This document shows, piece by piece, positions 1 through 7,586 of a stretch of 50,174 bases of DNA (positions within the stretch are counted from its first letter, which is position 1; the number at the start of each line of letters is the position of its first letter). Under the pieces are notes generated by a model that saw only the letters and a program-made list of their open reading frames with translations, ran no database searches and was not told the DNA's origin. Source of the DNA: Myxococcales bacterium (GTDB lineage Bacteria > Myxococcota_A > Polyangia > Polyangiales > Polyangiaceae); NCBI GenBank assembly GCA_025351875.1, contig JANXVA010000640.1, positions 1 to 50,174 on the forward strand. Reading direction: 5' to 3'. The translations under genes and the position numbers were made by a program.

Positions 1-40
1 AGCCGAGGAGCGGGACGGTACGTAAGAGCGCTTCGCGCTG

Positions 41-113
41 GTCCCCGTCGTCTAGAGGCCCAGGACCGCGGCTTTTCACGCCGCTAACACGGGTTCGAAT
101 CCCGTCGGGGACG
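41..113 (+). tRNA. tRNA-Glu (anticodon TTC)
   Basis: The sequence folds as a complete cloverleaf. The acceptor stem pairs 41-47 with 106-112 (seven G-C rich pairs) and the discriminator is G113. The D-arm stem is 50-52 with 64-66. The anticodon stem 68-72 pairs with 80-84 around a seven-base loop, giving anticodon TTC at 75-77, which reads Glu codons GAA and GAG. The T arm carries the GGTTCGAAT motif. No CCA is encoded. A hairpin terminator follows directly, so this is probably the last or only gene of its transcript. Confidence 0.96.
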
Positions 114-120
114 CCCCCGA

Positions 121-156
121 AACCCCTCGATGGTCCTGCGAGGGGTTTTTCCTTTT
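121..156 (+). terminator. Rho-independent terminator after tRNA-Glu
   Basis: A perfect 9-bp inverted repeat (121-129 with 139-147, arms AACCCCTCG and CGAGGGGTT) encloses a 9-base loop. A T-rich run follows (TTTCCTTTT). It begins 8 bases after the tRNA 3' end, the usual position for an intrinsic terminator of a tRNA transcript. Confidence 0.85.
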
Positions 157-284
157 GTCGGGGAGGCGTGCGCGAGAGAGAGAGCGTGCGCGACGGGATG
201 CTCGTGGCGACGCCGCGTGCAGTGACGGCGCCACGGTCGCGAATGGGCGGGACGGAGGGTGGGCGGAGGGGTAGGTTCGCCGCG

Positions 285-686
285 ATGGCCATCTCGTTCC
301 CGACGCTCGACTGGATCCTGGAGAGGCGCACCAAGGCGCCGACACCGGGCATCCTCAAGGCAGCGATCATCGTCCAAGGTTTCTTCGTGATGGGGCAGAC
401 GCGACCCGCGGGCACGATCACGGGTGGCTCGCAGGCGCTCCTCTACTTCGGGCTCTGGGCGGTCGAGGCTGCAGTGCTCGTTGCGCTCTGGAAGATGAAG
501 CGTTGGCCCGTCGTCATCCTGGCCGCCTACGCCCTGTTGCACGCCGTGACCGCGATGCCTCGGTACTTCGCAACAACACCTCGGAGCGTCCCCGTGGCGC
601 TCGTCTTTGCGGCCATCATCCTCGTGTTCCACAACCTCGCGCTGATTCCGGCCATCGTCTTCTGGCGACGTATGACGTGGAAGTAG
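285..686 (+). CDS. Small multi-pass membrane protein, unknown function
   Basis: This gene encodes 133 residues. The open frame extends upstream to 168, but the ATG at 285 (MAISFPTLDW) was chosen because a purine-rich GGAGGGGTAGG stretch precedes it and the upstream residues look like Arg-rich noise. Three or four hydrophobic segments are visible, roughly residues 22-36, 50-66, 72-90 and 105-125, separated by short charged loops. The C-terminus FWRRMTWK is positively charged and probably cytoplasmic. I recognise no family. It stands alone, between the tRNA terminator and a convergent decayed lipoprotein gene. Confidence 0.7.
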   Translation: MAISFPTLDWILERRTKAPTPGILKAAIIVQGFFVMGQTRPAGTITGGSQALLYFGLWAVEAAVLVALWKMKRWPVVILAAYALLHAVTAMPRYFATTPRSVPVALVFAAIILVFHNLALIPAIVFWRRMTWK

Positions 687-749
687 ACGGGCACGAGAGG
701 CGAGAGAGCCATCACGCGGCGCTCGTTTCGCGCTCACGAGCTCCGCGGA

Positions 750-1233
750 TCAATCGATGCACGTCTGGCCGAGCGCGATGCCTTTCGACAGGCGGTTCGC
801 ACATCCGGCATTGATGCGCGTTGCGCTGCACGTTCCGTTCGTCGGCGTGCCCTTCTTCACCTTCGCATCCACGACACACGCGCCCTGGCATTGCGAGGGG
901 TGCGAGCACGACTTGCCCACATCCGGCGTCGTGAGCGCGCACACGGTCGTGCACCCGAAGCCACCCCAAACGCATTGGCCGTTGGCCGCCTTGCAGGCAT
1001 CGCGTCTTCGGCTTGTCCGTCGATGCGGGGGCGTCTGAAGCCGAGGTCGTGACCGGAACGGGCTCATCGCCAGCCGTCGATGAAGGCGCCGCGGCGCCAC
1101 GATCGACGTCGGGCGTGGAAGCCGAGGGAGGCGTCGGCGTCGGCGTTCGAGCTCCCGGGCCGTCGCACGCTGCAGTCACGGCGACGCCGATCGCCGCGAA
1201 CGCGGCGAACACGAACTGACGGCGCGGGAGCAT
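750..1233 (-). pseudogene. Cys-rich lipoprotein gene broken by a frameshift
   Basis: Read from the ATG at 1233, the product begins with a lipoprotein signal (MLPRRQFVFAAFAAIG then VAVTAAC) followed by a Thr/Pro/Ser/Ala/Asp linker typical of the other lipoproteins here. At about position 1002 the coherent reading moves to another frame. The new frame then gives a Cys-rich domain with ten cysteines (DACKAANGQC to GQTCID) ending at 750. One extra C on the minus strand at about 1002 would explain the shift. Without correction, the original frame runs on to 712 with low-complexity nonsense. This is either a real mutation or a sequencing error. I see no slippery heptamer arguing for programmed frameshifting. 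The function of the family is unknown; the domain is probably secreted and disulfide-bonded. Confidence 0.6.
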
Positions 1234-1563
1234 GGCCCGAGGTTCGCAGACGCGCCGAGGCCGCAAAGCCGCCTTGCGGGGTGGGCTCATCGAGGCGTAG
1301 ACCACATCGAGCACCGGAACGACGTTCGCGTGCCTGATCTTCGCGGTGAGGTGCGCCTCGTCGAGGAACATCGACCGGAACTCGTCATCCTTCGCAAGCT
1401 GCGCATGCATGCTCTTGATGGCGACCGTGCGACGAAATCCGAGCGCACCATGCTGCCGCGCAAGGTAGACGGTCCCCATGCCTCCGCTGGCCAGCTCCGC
1501 GAGGATCTCGTAACGCTCGACCTGCCCGGACGGGACCACCGCGTCGATGGTAGCTCCACGCAC
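1234..1563 (-). pseudogene. Truncated Ser/Thr protein kinase N-lobe
   Basis: Starting near a GTG at 1563, the translation gives a good Hanks-type kinase N-lobe. It has a glycine-rich loop (ELASGGMGTVYLA), the VAIK lysine, a helix-C glutamate (FLDEAHL) and the strand pattern IRHANVVPVLDVV. Homology stops at about 1292, before the hinge. There is no HRD, DFG or C-lobe anywhere downstream. The frame then runs without a stop through an Arg/Pro-rich stretch straight into the lipoprotein start at 1233. The simplest reading is a deletion that removed most of a kinase gene and fused the remnant to the next gene. It cannot encode an active kinase. Confidence 0.75.
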
Positions 1564-1629
1564 GCCGGTGCGTCGATCAGAAGGGAACCAGGCGCAACGG
1601 AGAGGTGCGCTCTGGTATCTAATGCGCCC

Positions 1630-2151
1630 ATGGCCAACCTCTACCCGTTCGTTCTCGAGATGAAGACGATGCTCTCCAACCTCGATCGCTGGCTCGTCAC
1701 GGCTGCGGAGCATGCGAAGAGCAAGAAGACCGAGCCGGACGCGCTCGTTGTCGGGCGCCTCGCTCTCGACCAGTACCCGCTCGTCAAGCAGGTCCAGTCC
1801 GCGTGCGACACCGCGAAGTTCACCGCTTCCCGTCTCACCGGCAAGGAAGCGCCCAAGCACCCCGACGACGAGAAGACGTACGAGGAGGTCCGCGCTCGCG
1901 TCGGCAAGGTGGTCAGCTACCTCGAGACGTTCACCGAGAAGGACTTCGAGGGCGCCGAGTCCCGGAAGGTGGCCTTGCCGTGGATCCCCGGCGGCAACAA
2001 GGCCGCCCTCGGCCTCGACTACCTCGTCTCGTTCGCGCAGCCGAACTTCTTCTTTCACGTCACGCACGCGTACGCCATCCTCCGCCACAACGGCGTCCCC
2101 CTCGGGAAGATGGATTACATCGGCGCGCTGCCGCCGCTGCTCGACATGTGA
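1630..2151 (+). CDS. DUF1993 family protein
   Basis: This gene encodes 173 residues, the usual full length for DUF1993, a DinB-like helical-bundle family of unknown function. Recognisable parts are the N-terminal helix (MANLYPFVLEMKTMLSNLDR), the LDQYPLVKQVQSACDTAKF segment near residues 50-66, and the C-terminal PNFFFHVTHAYAILRHNGV signature followed by LGKMDYIG. No signal peptide is visible, so it is probably cytoplasmic. It is divergent from the kinase remnant. Its stop overlaps an in-frame GTG (2148) of the next open frame, although I prefer a later start for that gene. Confidence 0.85.
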   Translation: MANLYPFVLEMKTMLSNLDRWLVTAAEHAKSKKTEPDALVVGRLALDQYPLVKQVQSACDTAKFTASRLTGKEAPKHPDDEKTYEEVRARVGKVVSYLETFTEKDFEGAESRKVALPWIPGGNKAALGLDYLVSFAQPNFFFHVTHAYAILRHNGVPLGKMDYIGALPPLLDM

Positions 2152-2222
2152 TTGGCGCGTCGGGTCCTGGCTCGCCGGGAGACATCCCCAGCGAGCCCGG
2201 ATCCGGATACGCTCCCTCCCCG

Positions 2223-3011
2223 ATGGGCGTCCAATACGAGCGCTGGTTGATCGCGAAGGGGGCTTCTTTCCTGCCTGCGGCGGCTTCGATCGTGAAGCTC
2301 GTCGAGCGACTGCGCAAGGAGGGCTGGATCATCGACCCGAAGTCTCCCGACCTCGCGAAGCTCCGCTTCGAAGGCGCGCGCGAGCAGCACGCGAAGACGA
2401 CTGGCGGCTACGGCGTCAAGACGGTCGAGAACACCTTCGGAGGGGACGCCGCGGCCGCGCTCGCAGCGTCCACCGATCCGCTTCCCGCAGCGCTAGCCGC
2501 GGAGTGGATCGAGCATCCGAGCCGCGAGGAGCTCCGGCTGGTGTGGCCCGTCCATGGGGACGCTCCGCTGCCGCTCAAGTACCCGCTCTCGCGCACACCC
2601 GACGGCCCGCTCGGCTACACGCTCGAGATCCACCGCGCGGACGAGTACGTGGTTCCCGTCGCGGAGGCGATCGGCCCCGTGCCTGCGACGTGCCGCTGCG
2701 GCGAGGACCAGGGCTTCGAGTGGGATGACGAGGAGCTCGTGCCGGCCTTCGGTGCGTCCACGGGGATCTTCGCGGAGTGCGAGGCGTGCAGCCGAACGTT
2801 CGAGCCGTCCAAGGGGACAGCGAAGCTCACGAACCCGTTCGACGGCACCGAGAGCGAGGTGTTCGGCGGCGCCGCGTATCGCTTCGCGATCAAGGTCGAT
2901 TGCGGCAAGTGCTTCGTCGCCGACGCGAAGCTCGCGTTCGCCCCCGAGCTCGTCGCGCTCGTCGAGAACGAGTTCGGCCGCTCGTTTCACGAGGTCGGAG
3001 CGCTCTACTGA
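2223..3011 (+). CDS. Hypothetical protein with cysteine pairs
   Basis: This gene encodes 262 residues from the ATG at 2223 (MGVQYERWLIAKGASFLP). A GTG at 2148 overlapping the previous stop would add 25 weakly coding residues and cannot be excluded. The N-terminal half looks like a small helical module (VKLVERLRKEGWIIDP). The C-terminal half carries several Cys pairs (CRCGEDQGF, ECEACSRTF and DCGKCF) that resemble degenerate zinc ribbons. I recognise no family. It faces another Cys-rich gene (3013-3540), with one base between the two stop codons, and both may bind metal. Confidence 0.75.
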   Translation: MGVQYERWLIAKGASFLPAAASIVKLVERLRKEGWIIDPKSPDLAKLRFEGAREQHAKTTGGYGVKTVENTFGGDAAAALAASTDPLPAALAAEWIEHPSREELRLVWPVHGDAPLPLKYPLSRTPDGPLGYTLEIHRADEYVVPVAEAIGPVPATCRCGEDQGFEWDDEELVPAFGASTGIFAECEACSRTFEPSKGTAKLTNPFDGTESEVFGGAAYRFAIKVDCGKCFVADAKLAFAPELVALVENEFGRSFHEVGALY

Positions 3012-3012
3012 A

Positions 3013-3540
3013 TCAGCGCGGCTGCGGGCGTATCGGGCCCGGCGCGTCGCAGACGGGGCACACGCCCTCGCGCGGGTCGAACGGCCCGCACGATTTGCAT
3101 TCTGCACGTATTCCGCGGTAGCCCGGGTCGTAGAGGTCGCATTCCGTTCGCGCCTTGCCCGCGCGCTTGCCCTCGTACAGGACCGTCGCAGGAACGAAGG
3201 CGCGATACGTCACGCTATCGATGCCGCAGCCCGGGCACTCCTTCGGTACGGAGTGCGCGTTTTCGGTCTCGAGCGCGCGCACCAGCCCGTCCGGAGCGTG
3301 GCAGCGCGGGCACATCGGGTCGGCGAAGACCTCGTGCTTGCACGCCGCGCAGCGGATCGCGAACACGCCGTCGACGAACGTCTCGCCCTTGTAGGCCCAC
3401 GTGACGACGCCGGCGGGCTCGCCGCCGATGAGCGGAAATTTACCCTCGACGTACGCCTCGATGACGAGCTTCTTCGTGCTGCACGCGGTGCAGCCGCGGT
3501 CGACGAGCTCGGTGAACCTCGCCTCGGTCAGGGACCCCAT
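3013..3540 (-). CDS. Multi-zinc-ribbon hypothetical protein
   Basis: This gene encodes 175 residues from the ATG at 3540 (MGSLTEARFTELVDRG); 18 further in-frame residues upstream look non-coding. It contains at least four CxxC-type pairs: CTAC, CAAC followed by CPRC, CPGC, and CKSC followed by CPVC. This suggests two or three zinc ribbons in a cytoplasmic protein. The spacing CAACKHEVFADPMCPRC is a classical rubredoxin-like zinc knuckle pair. It lies 13 bases downstream of the gene at 3554-3898 and is probably cotranscribed with it. The function is unknown. Confidence 0.78.
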   Translation of the reverse strand: MGSLTEARFTELVDRGCTACSTKKLVIEAYVEGKFPLIGGEPAGVVTWAYKGETFVDGVFAIRCAACKHEVFADPMCPRCHAPDGLVRALETENAHSVPKECPGCGIDSVTYRAFVPATVLYEGKRAGKARTECDLYDPGYRGIRAECKSCGPFDPREGVCPVCDAPGPIRPQPR

Positions 3541-3553
3541 CCGGTGCGAGCGC

Positions 3554-3898
3554 TCAGCGCGGAACGCGCCGCGCCTCTCCCTTTTGAAGAGCATCGAGGA
3601 TCTGACGGCCGAAGGTCGAGCGCTCGACCGGCCGCGCGACCTTGATCACCTCGGCTCCGCAGGCCTTCGCGACCTCCGCCACCTCGGCCACGTCGCTCGG
3701 GGCGGCGTCCTCCGTGAGCACCACGACGAGCGGAAGGATCTCGGACATCTTCGCGGAGGCCTCGCGCGCGGTGTCGAGCCGGAATGCCTCGAGCGGGCTC
3801 ACCGAGAGACGGCACGCGCTGAAAGTGGCGTCGTCCATACCTACGAGCATGCATCGGTAGACCGTCGAGACGTCGAGGGTCGGGTACTCCTGCTTCAC
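3554..3898 (-). CDS. Hypothetical protein, receiver-like fold possible
   Basis: This gene encodes 114 residues from a GTG at 3898; internal ATG starts at 3850 or 3838 are also possible because the ribosome site is weak. The C-terminal part alternates hydrophobic strands and helices (LPLVVVLTEDA, VAEVAKACGAEVIKVARP). This recalls a degenerate response-regulator receiver, but no phospho-acceptor Asp pocket can be assigned with confidence. It is followed by the zinc-ribbon gene at 3540 with 13 bases between, so the two probably form one transcript. Confidence 0.6.
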   Translation of the reverse strand: MKQEYPTLDVSTVYRCMLVGMDDATFSACRLSVSPLEAFRLDTAREASAKMSEILPLVVVLTEDAAPSDVAEVAEVAKACGAEVIKVARPVERSTFGRQILDALQKGEARRVPR

Positions 3899-3954
3899 GC
3901 CTCGACGATATCATCGACTTGACGCGCGTGCCCGCGCTCGGGTCATCTGACACC

Positions 3955-5091
3955 ATGCGTATGCCCTCGGCGACCGCGCTCTCGGTGCTCACCGCCCTCA
4001 CCTTGATGGGGTGCGATCTGCTGGCAAAGAAGGAGCACGCCGACGCCGGCGCGGCAGCCGGCCCGGACGCGGGCGCAGCTTCTGCGAAGGTCGCCGCCAA
4101 GCCTCAGGACGGCGTCCACACGATCGACGGAGTCGGCGACGTCCCAGCCTGGTCACTCGACCACGGCAAGCCGGCCAAGTGCACCCCGAGCGCGGCGGCC
4201 GTCGCGCGCTTCAAGGCCATCGAAAAGGGTGACGACCCGGGGCTCGTCGCAGGGACAGCGGACGTCTCGACGTACGTGAAAGAGATCGGCGCCGACGATT
4301 GCTTCGCTTCGCGCAAGGGGCTCGCGGAGTCGCTCAACAACGGCGGGTACAAGCGCTACGGCCTGAAGAAGTTCGACGAGGCCAACCGCTTCTGGCGCGC
4401 GGCGCTCACCGTGCGCCCGGCGTTCCTCCTGTCTCGGTACAACCTCGCGTGTGGGCTCGGGCTCGCCGGCAAGGGCAAGGACGCCGTCACCGAGATCCTC
4501 GAGATCGCGCGCGCCGCGAAGGAAGGCGACGCGAGCGCGTCGAACTTCCTCGAGAAGGCCAAGACGGACGACGACCTCAAGAGCGTGCGCGAGGACCCGA
4601 CGTTCAAGGAGGCTCTGAGGGCTTCGCAAGGCGGCCTCGTCGGGCCGCGCAAGGGCTCGAGCGAGCCCGAGGTCGGCAAGAAGGCCATTCCGCTGCTCCC
4701 GGAGGAGTTCCGGAAGATCAAGGACACGGGCGGCATCACCGACACCGGCTTCATCACGTTCAAGCCGGCCGTGGTGAACATCTGGACGTGGCGTCCGAAC
4801 AAGGACACCGAGCTCGTCGTCACGTCGCTCACCGACGACCCGGCGACGCTCGGCAAGCCGAAGGGCGACCTCAACTTCGCCTACGGCGCCATCGCCGTGT
4901 ACCGGCGGGAAGGAGAGAAGCTCACCCTGCTCATTTCCCGCAAGACCGGCGAAAACCCTCCCTCCGTCGCATCCGGAAAGAACGGTACTGTCGCCTACAC
5001 GTTCGAAGCTGCGTGCGGAACCCTCTCGGGCACGCTGGCGTGGAACGGCAAGAGCGTCGAGGTCAAGGAGAAGACCTGCGGAGACCTCTGA
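3955..5091 (+). CDS. Lipoprotein with a TPR-like segment
   Basis: This gene encodes 378 residues. The ATG at 3955 gives a compact lipoprotein signal (MRMPSATALSVLTALTLMGC); the frame is open 12 codons further up. After the lipidated Cys comes an Ala/Gly/Asp linker. Residues of about 125-215 form paired helices (GLKKFDEANRFWRAALTVRP, LSRYNLACGLGLAGKGKDAV) resembling tetratricopeptide units. The C-terminal 150 residues are beta-rich and finish in CGDL, with two Cys (EAACGTL and KTCGDL) that could pair. It is probably anchored in the envelope facing the periplasm. No enzymatic motif is seen. It lies 14 bases upstream of the acyltransferase gene and could share its transcript. Confidence 0.82.
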   Translation: MRMPSATALSVLTALTLMGCDLLAKKEHADAGAAAGPDAGAASAKVAAKPQDGVHTIDGVGDVPAWSLDHGKPAKCTPSAAAVARFKAIEKGDDPGLVAGTADVSTYVKEIGADDCFASRKGLAESLNNGGYKRYGLKKFDEANRFWRAALTVRPAFLLSRYNLACGLGLAGKGKDAVTEILEIARAAKEGDASASNFLEKAKTDDDLKSVREDPTFKEALRASQGGLVGPRKGSSEPEVGKKAIPLLPEEFRKIKDTGGITDTGFITFKPAVVNIWTWRPNKDTELVVTSLTDDPATLGKPKGDLNFAYGAIAVYRREGEKLTLLISRKTGENPPSVASGKNGTVAYTFEAACGTLSGTLAWNGKSVEVKEKTCGDL

Positions 5092-5105
5092 CGTAAGCTC
5101 GCCCA

Positions 5106-6497
5106 ATGGCGCGTCTCGAAGGGCAGCGAAAGAGCCTCGGGGCACTCGATCGATCGTTTCTCGCGGCCGAGCGTCGCGACGTCATGATGCACGTCGGCTC
5201 GCTCCTCGAGCTATCGCCGACGAAAGGGTGGTCGCGCGACTTCTCGCGCGAGCTGCGCGAGGAGCTCTCGCGCACCGAGAAGGTCGACCGACCCTGGAAC
5301 CAGCGGCTCCTTCATCCCGATCTGCTGGCCAGCCCGCTGCAGGCGTGGGTCCCCGACGAGAGCTTCGACCTCGAGTACCACGTGCGTCGCTCCGCGTTGC
5401 CGTCACCGGGCGACGAGCGAGAGCTCGGTGTGCTCGTGTCGCGGCTTCATGGCACGCCGCTCGATTTCCACCGGCCACCGTGGGAAGCGCACTTCATCGA
5501 GGGTCTCGACAAGAAGCGCATCGCCATCTACTTCAAGGTTCACCACGCGCTCATCGACGGATACACGGGGATGCGGCTCCTCCAGCGGAGCTTCTCGAAA
5601 GACCCCACCGACCTCGACACACCGCTCTTCTTCTCGCAGAAGTCCGTCGAACGAACGAAGGACCACGAGGAGGTCGCTCCGACGTTCGACGCGCTCCTCG
5701 CGGCTGTCCGCGATCAGGTGGGCGTCGCGAAGGACATCGGGCGCGCGCTCGTCACAGTCGCCCAATCGATTCGCGGCGGCGCTTCGGGCCTCGCGCTCCC
5801 GCTGCAGGCGCCGAAGTCGGTCCTCAATCAGCGCATCTCGCGGAGCCGCCGCTTCGCCACGCAGAAGGTCTCGATCGAGCGCGTGAAGCGGCTGGCGGCC
5901 TCGGCCGGCGGCACTGTCAACGACGTCGTGCTCGCGATCTGCGGCGTCGCCCTGCGCCGCTTCCTCGGCGAGCTCGATGCGCTGCCCGACAAACCGCTCG
6001 TCGCGATGGTCCCGGTGAACGTGCGCCCCAAGGACGACCCGGGCGGCGGCAACGCCATCGGCGCGATCCTGGCCTCGCTCGCGACGAACGTCGCCGATCC
6101 GCGCGCGTCGCTCGATGCGATCATCGCCTCGACCAAGCGCTCGAAGGCGCAGCTCCAGGGGATGTCGAAGGGCGCGATCATGCAGTACAGCGCGCTCGTG
6201 CTGGCGCCGCTCATGCTCTCGTTCATTCCGGGGGCGGTGGGCCGCTTCCGGCCGGCGTTCAACGTGGTGATCTCGAACGTGCCTGGTCCCGAGACCCCGC
6301 TCTACTTCCGCGGCTGGAAGCTCGACGAGATGTATCCGCTGTCGATCCCGTTCCACGGATACGGGCTCAACATCACCGTCCAGAGCTACGCCGGCTCGCT
6401 CAACTTCGGCTTCACCGGTTGTCGCGACACGCTCCCGCACCTCCAGCGCCTCGCGGTGTACAGCGGCGAAGTGCTGGACCAGATGGAGCGCGCCTAG
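5106..6497 (+). CDS. Wax ester synthase / diacylglycerol acyltransferase (WS/DGAT)
   Basis: This gene encodes 463 residues, the normal size for bacterial WS/DGAT enzymes. These transfer an acyl group from acyl-CoA to diacylglycerol or a fatty alcohol to make triacylglycerol or wax esters. The catalytic motif HHALIDG is at residues 146-152 (HHxxxDG). The substrate-site signature LHGTPLDFHRPPWE lies at 114-127, and the NVVISNVPGP block typical of the C-terminal half is present. No signal peptide is seen; such enzymes sit on the cytoplasmic face of the membrane or on lipid droplets. A caleosin-like gene about 11 kb downstream (17818) could belong to the same storage-lipid biology. The acceptor cannot be predicted from sequence. 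Confidence 0.93.
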   Translation: MARLEGQRKSLGALDRSFLAAERRDVMMHVGSLLELSPTKGWSRDFSRELREELSRTEKVDRPWNQRLLHPDLLASPLQAWVPDESFDLEYHVRRSALPSPGDERELGVLVSRLHGTPLDFHRPPWEAHFIEGLDKKRIAIYFKVHHALIDGYTGMRLLQRSFSKDPTDLDTPLFFSQKSVERTKDHEEVAPTFDALLAAVRDQVGVAKDIGRALVTVAQSIRGGASGLALPLQAPKSVLNQRISRSRRFATQKVSIERVKRLAASAGGTVNDVVLAICGVALRRFLGELDALPDKPLVAMVPVNVRPKDDPGGGNAIGAILASLATNVADPRASLDAIIASTKRSKAQLQGMSKGAIMQYSALVLAPLMLSFIPGAVGRFRPAFNVVISNVPGPETPLYFRGWKLDEMYPLSIPFHGYGLNITVQSYAGSLNFGFTGCRDTLPHLQRLAVYSGEVLDQMERA

Positions 6498-6653
6498 CGA
6501 ACCAATTGCGGCCTGCGGACCGCGAGCGTCGAGGGGTACTGCCCGCTGCGGCGCAGGCGAGGGGCCGCACTCGCTTGCGGTGGTTGCGTCGAATCCGCGA
6601 TCTGCTCGCTGCGGCCGACGGTTTGCAAAGCCTGCTTCCGTGGAGGCCGCAGC

Positions 6654-7037
6654 ATGACCATGGTTTACGCGTCGCCGCCGCCGCGGCGGGCTCGCAACTG
6701 CGATTCACAGGCCGACGTGGAGACTCGCGTGTACGTGCGGCCGACCCCGCAGGCCTGGCGCAACGTGTTCCTCCAGCCAAGGAGCCCGAGTGAACCCCCG
6801 TTGCCGTGGGCGACCGCGTCGACGGTCGTGACGCTCACCGCACCCATGCTACCGGTAGCGTCGACAGCGCGCGCTCCATGCACGAGGCGCCGGAGGCGCT
6901 CCATCATGCCGTGGATCGTCGTCGTGGCGTCCTTCGGCATCGCCTTCGGAATCGGAAGCGATCGCGCGCTCCGCTCCGAGCTGGGCTCGGGGCTCCGCGT
7001 GCTGGAGAGCTCTGCGATCAGGCTGGTCGTCAGGTAG
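6654..7037 (+). CDS. Small membrane-anchored hypothetical protein
   Basis: This gene encodes 127 residues from the ATG at 6654. Residues 1-85 are Pro/Arg/Thr-rich and probably disordered. Residues of about 88-104 (MPWIVVVASFGIAFGIG) form one transmembrane helix, preceded by a strongly basic stretch (CTRRRRRS) that would stay cytoplasmic. Third codon positions are mostly G or C, as in the neighbours, which supports coding. The opposite strand has a similar-length open frame (6665-7054) that I treat as a shadow. I recognise no family. Confidence 0.5.
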   Translation: MTMVYASPPPRRARNCDSQADVETRVYVRPTPQAWRNVFLQPRSPSEPPLPWATASTVVTLTAPMLPVASTARAPCTRRRRRSIMPWIVVVASFGIAFGIGSDRALRSELGSGLRVLESSAIRLVVR

Positions 7038-7112
7038 CGCCCCGAGCCGTGCACCGATCGCTCGGTTCACCGGCGCGCTCTCGCGAGCAACGCCGGTGAT
7101 CCGGACTTCGAA

Positions 7113-7310
7113 TCAGAGCGGCTTGACGTTCTCGGCGCGCGGACCCTTCGGGCCTTCGCCCTCGGTGAACGAGACGCGCTGTCCCTGCTTGAGCTCCTCG
7201 AAACGGACGCCCTCGCACGCGGACATGTGGAAGAACAGGTCCTTGCCCGTGCCGGTCTCGATGAAACCGAAACCCTTGTCCGTCAACCGCTTGATGGTGC
7301 CTTCAGCCAT
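7113..7310 (-). CDS. Cold-shock domain protein (CspA family)
   Basis: This gene encodes 65 residues: a single cold-shock domain and nothing else. RNP1 is KGFGFIE and RNP2 is DLFFHMS; both are intact nucleic-acid binding motifs of the OB fold. It acts as an RNA chaperone in the cytoplasm. The start at 7310 is chosen over an ATG at 7319 because AAGGA lies eight bases before 7310 but would abut 7319. The ending RAENVKPL is typical. A TTGACA promoter element about 110 bases upstream leaves a leader of roughly 80 bases, a layout known for regulated csp genes. Confidence 0.95.
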   Translation of the reverse strand: MAEGTIKRLTDKGFGFIETGTGKDLFFHMSACEGVRFEELKQGQRVSFTEGEGPKGPRAENVKPL

Positions 7311-7394
7311 TTGATTCATCCTTGGAAAAAGCGGTCGTTCGAGGGAGCACGTAACTAGGGTGTTCAGACGAAACTCGCCGCACGTAGACCTACA

Positions 7395-7423
7395 GTAAGA
7401 CCCCTGGAGGGTCCCGCTGTCAA
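7395..7423 (-). promoter_or_regulatory. Putative promoter of the cold-shock gene
   Basis: On the minus strand a perfect TTGACA (7418-7423) is followed after exactly 17 bases by TCTTAC (7395-7400), a 3-of-6 match to TATAAT. Transcription would start near 7388 and give a leader of about 78 bases before the start codon at 7310. This was found by eye; the -10 element is weak. Confidence 0.45.
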
Positions 7424-7586
7424 TGACTCCTCATGGGCGAGCCTTTCCGTGCCGGACTCTGCCGAAAACGGCCGCTACTTCGGGCGTCGCACGAACGCGT
7501 CCACGGCCGGGCTCGAGTCCGTGGCCGGGCCTGAGCCCTGACCTTTCGGCTCGACCGCGCGCGCCGCGCTCGCTAGAGCGTCCGCC

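Noticed and set aside
1..40. Possible upstream tRNA or promoter of tRNA-Glu.
   Set aside because: Only a short hairpin-like stretch (AGCGCTTCGCGCT) is present; no cloverleaf or promoter consensus can be supported.
990..1010. Programmed frameshift in the Cys-rich lipoprotein.
   Set aside because: No slippery heptamer, downstream pseudoknot or internal ribosome site is apparent; a mutation or sequencing error is simpler.
6665..7054. Minus-strand open frame of 129 residues.
   Set aside because: The plus-strand frame has a better membrane helix and third-codon pattern; the minus frame begins and ends in low-complexity sequence.
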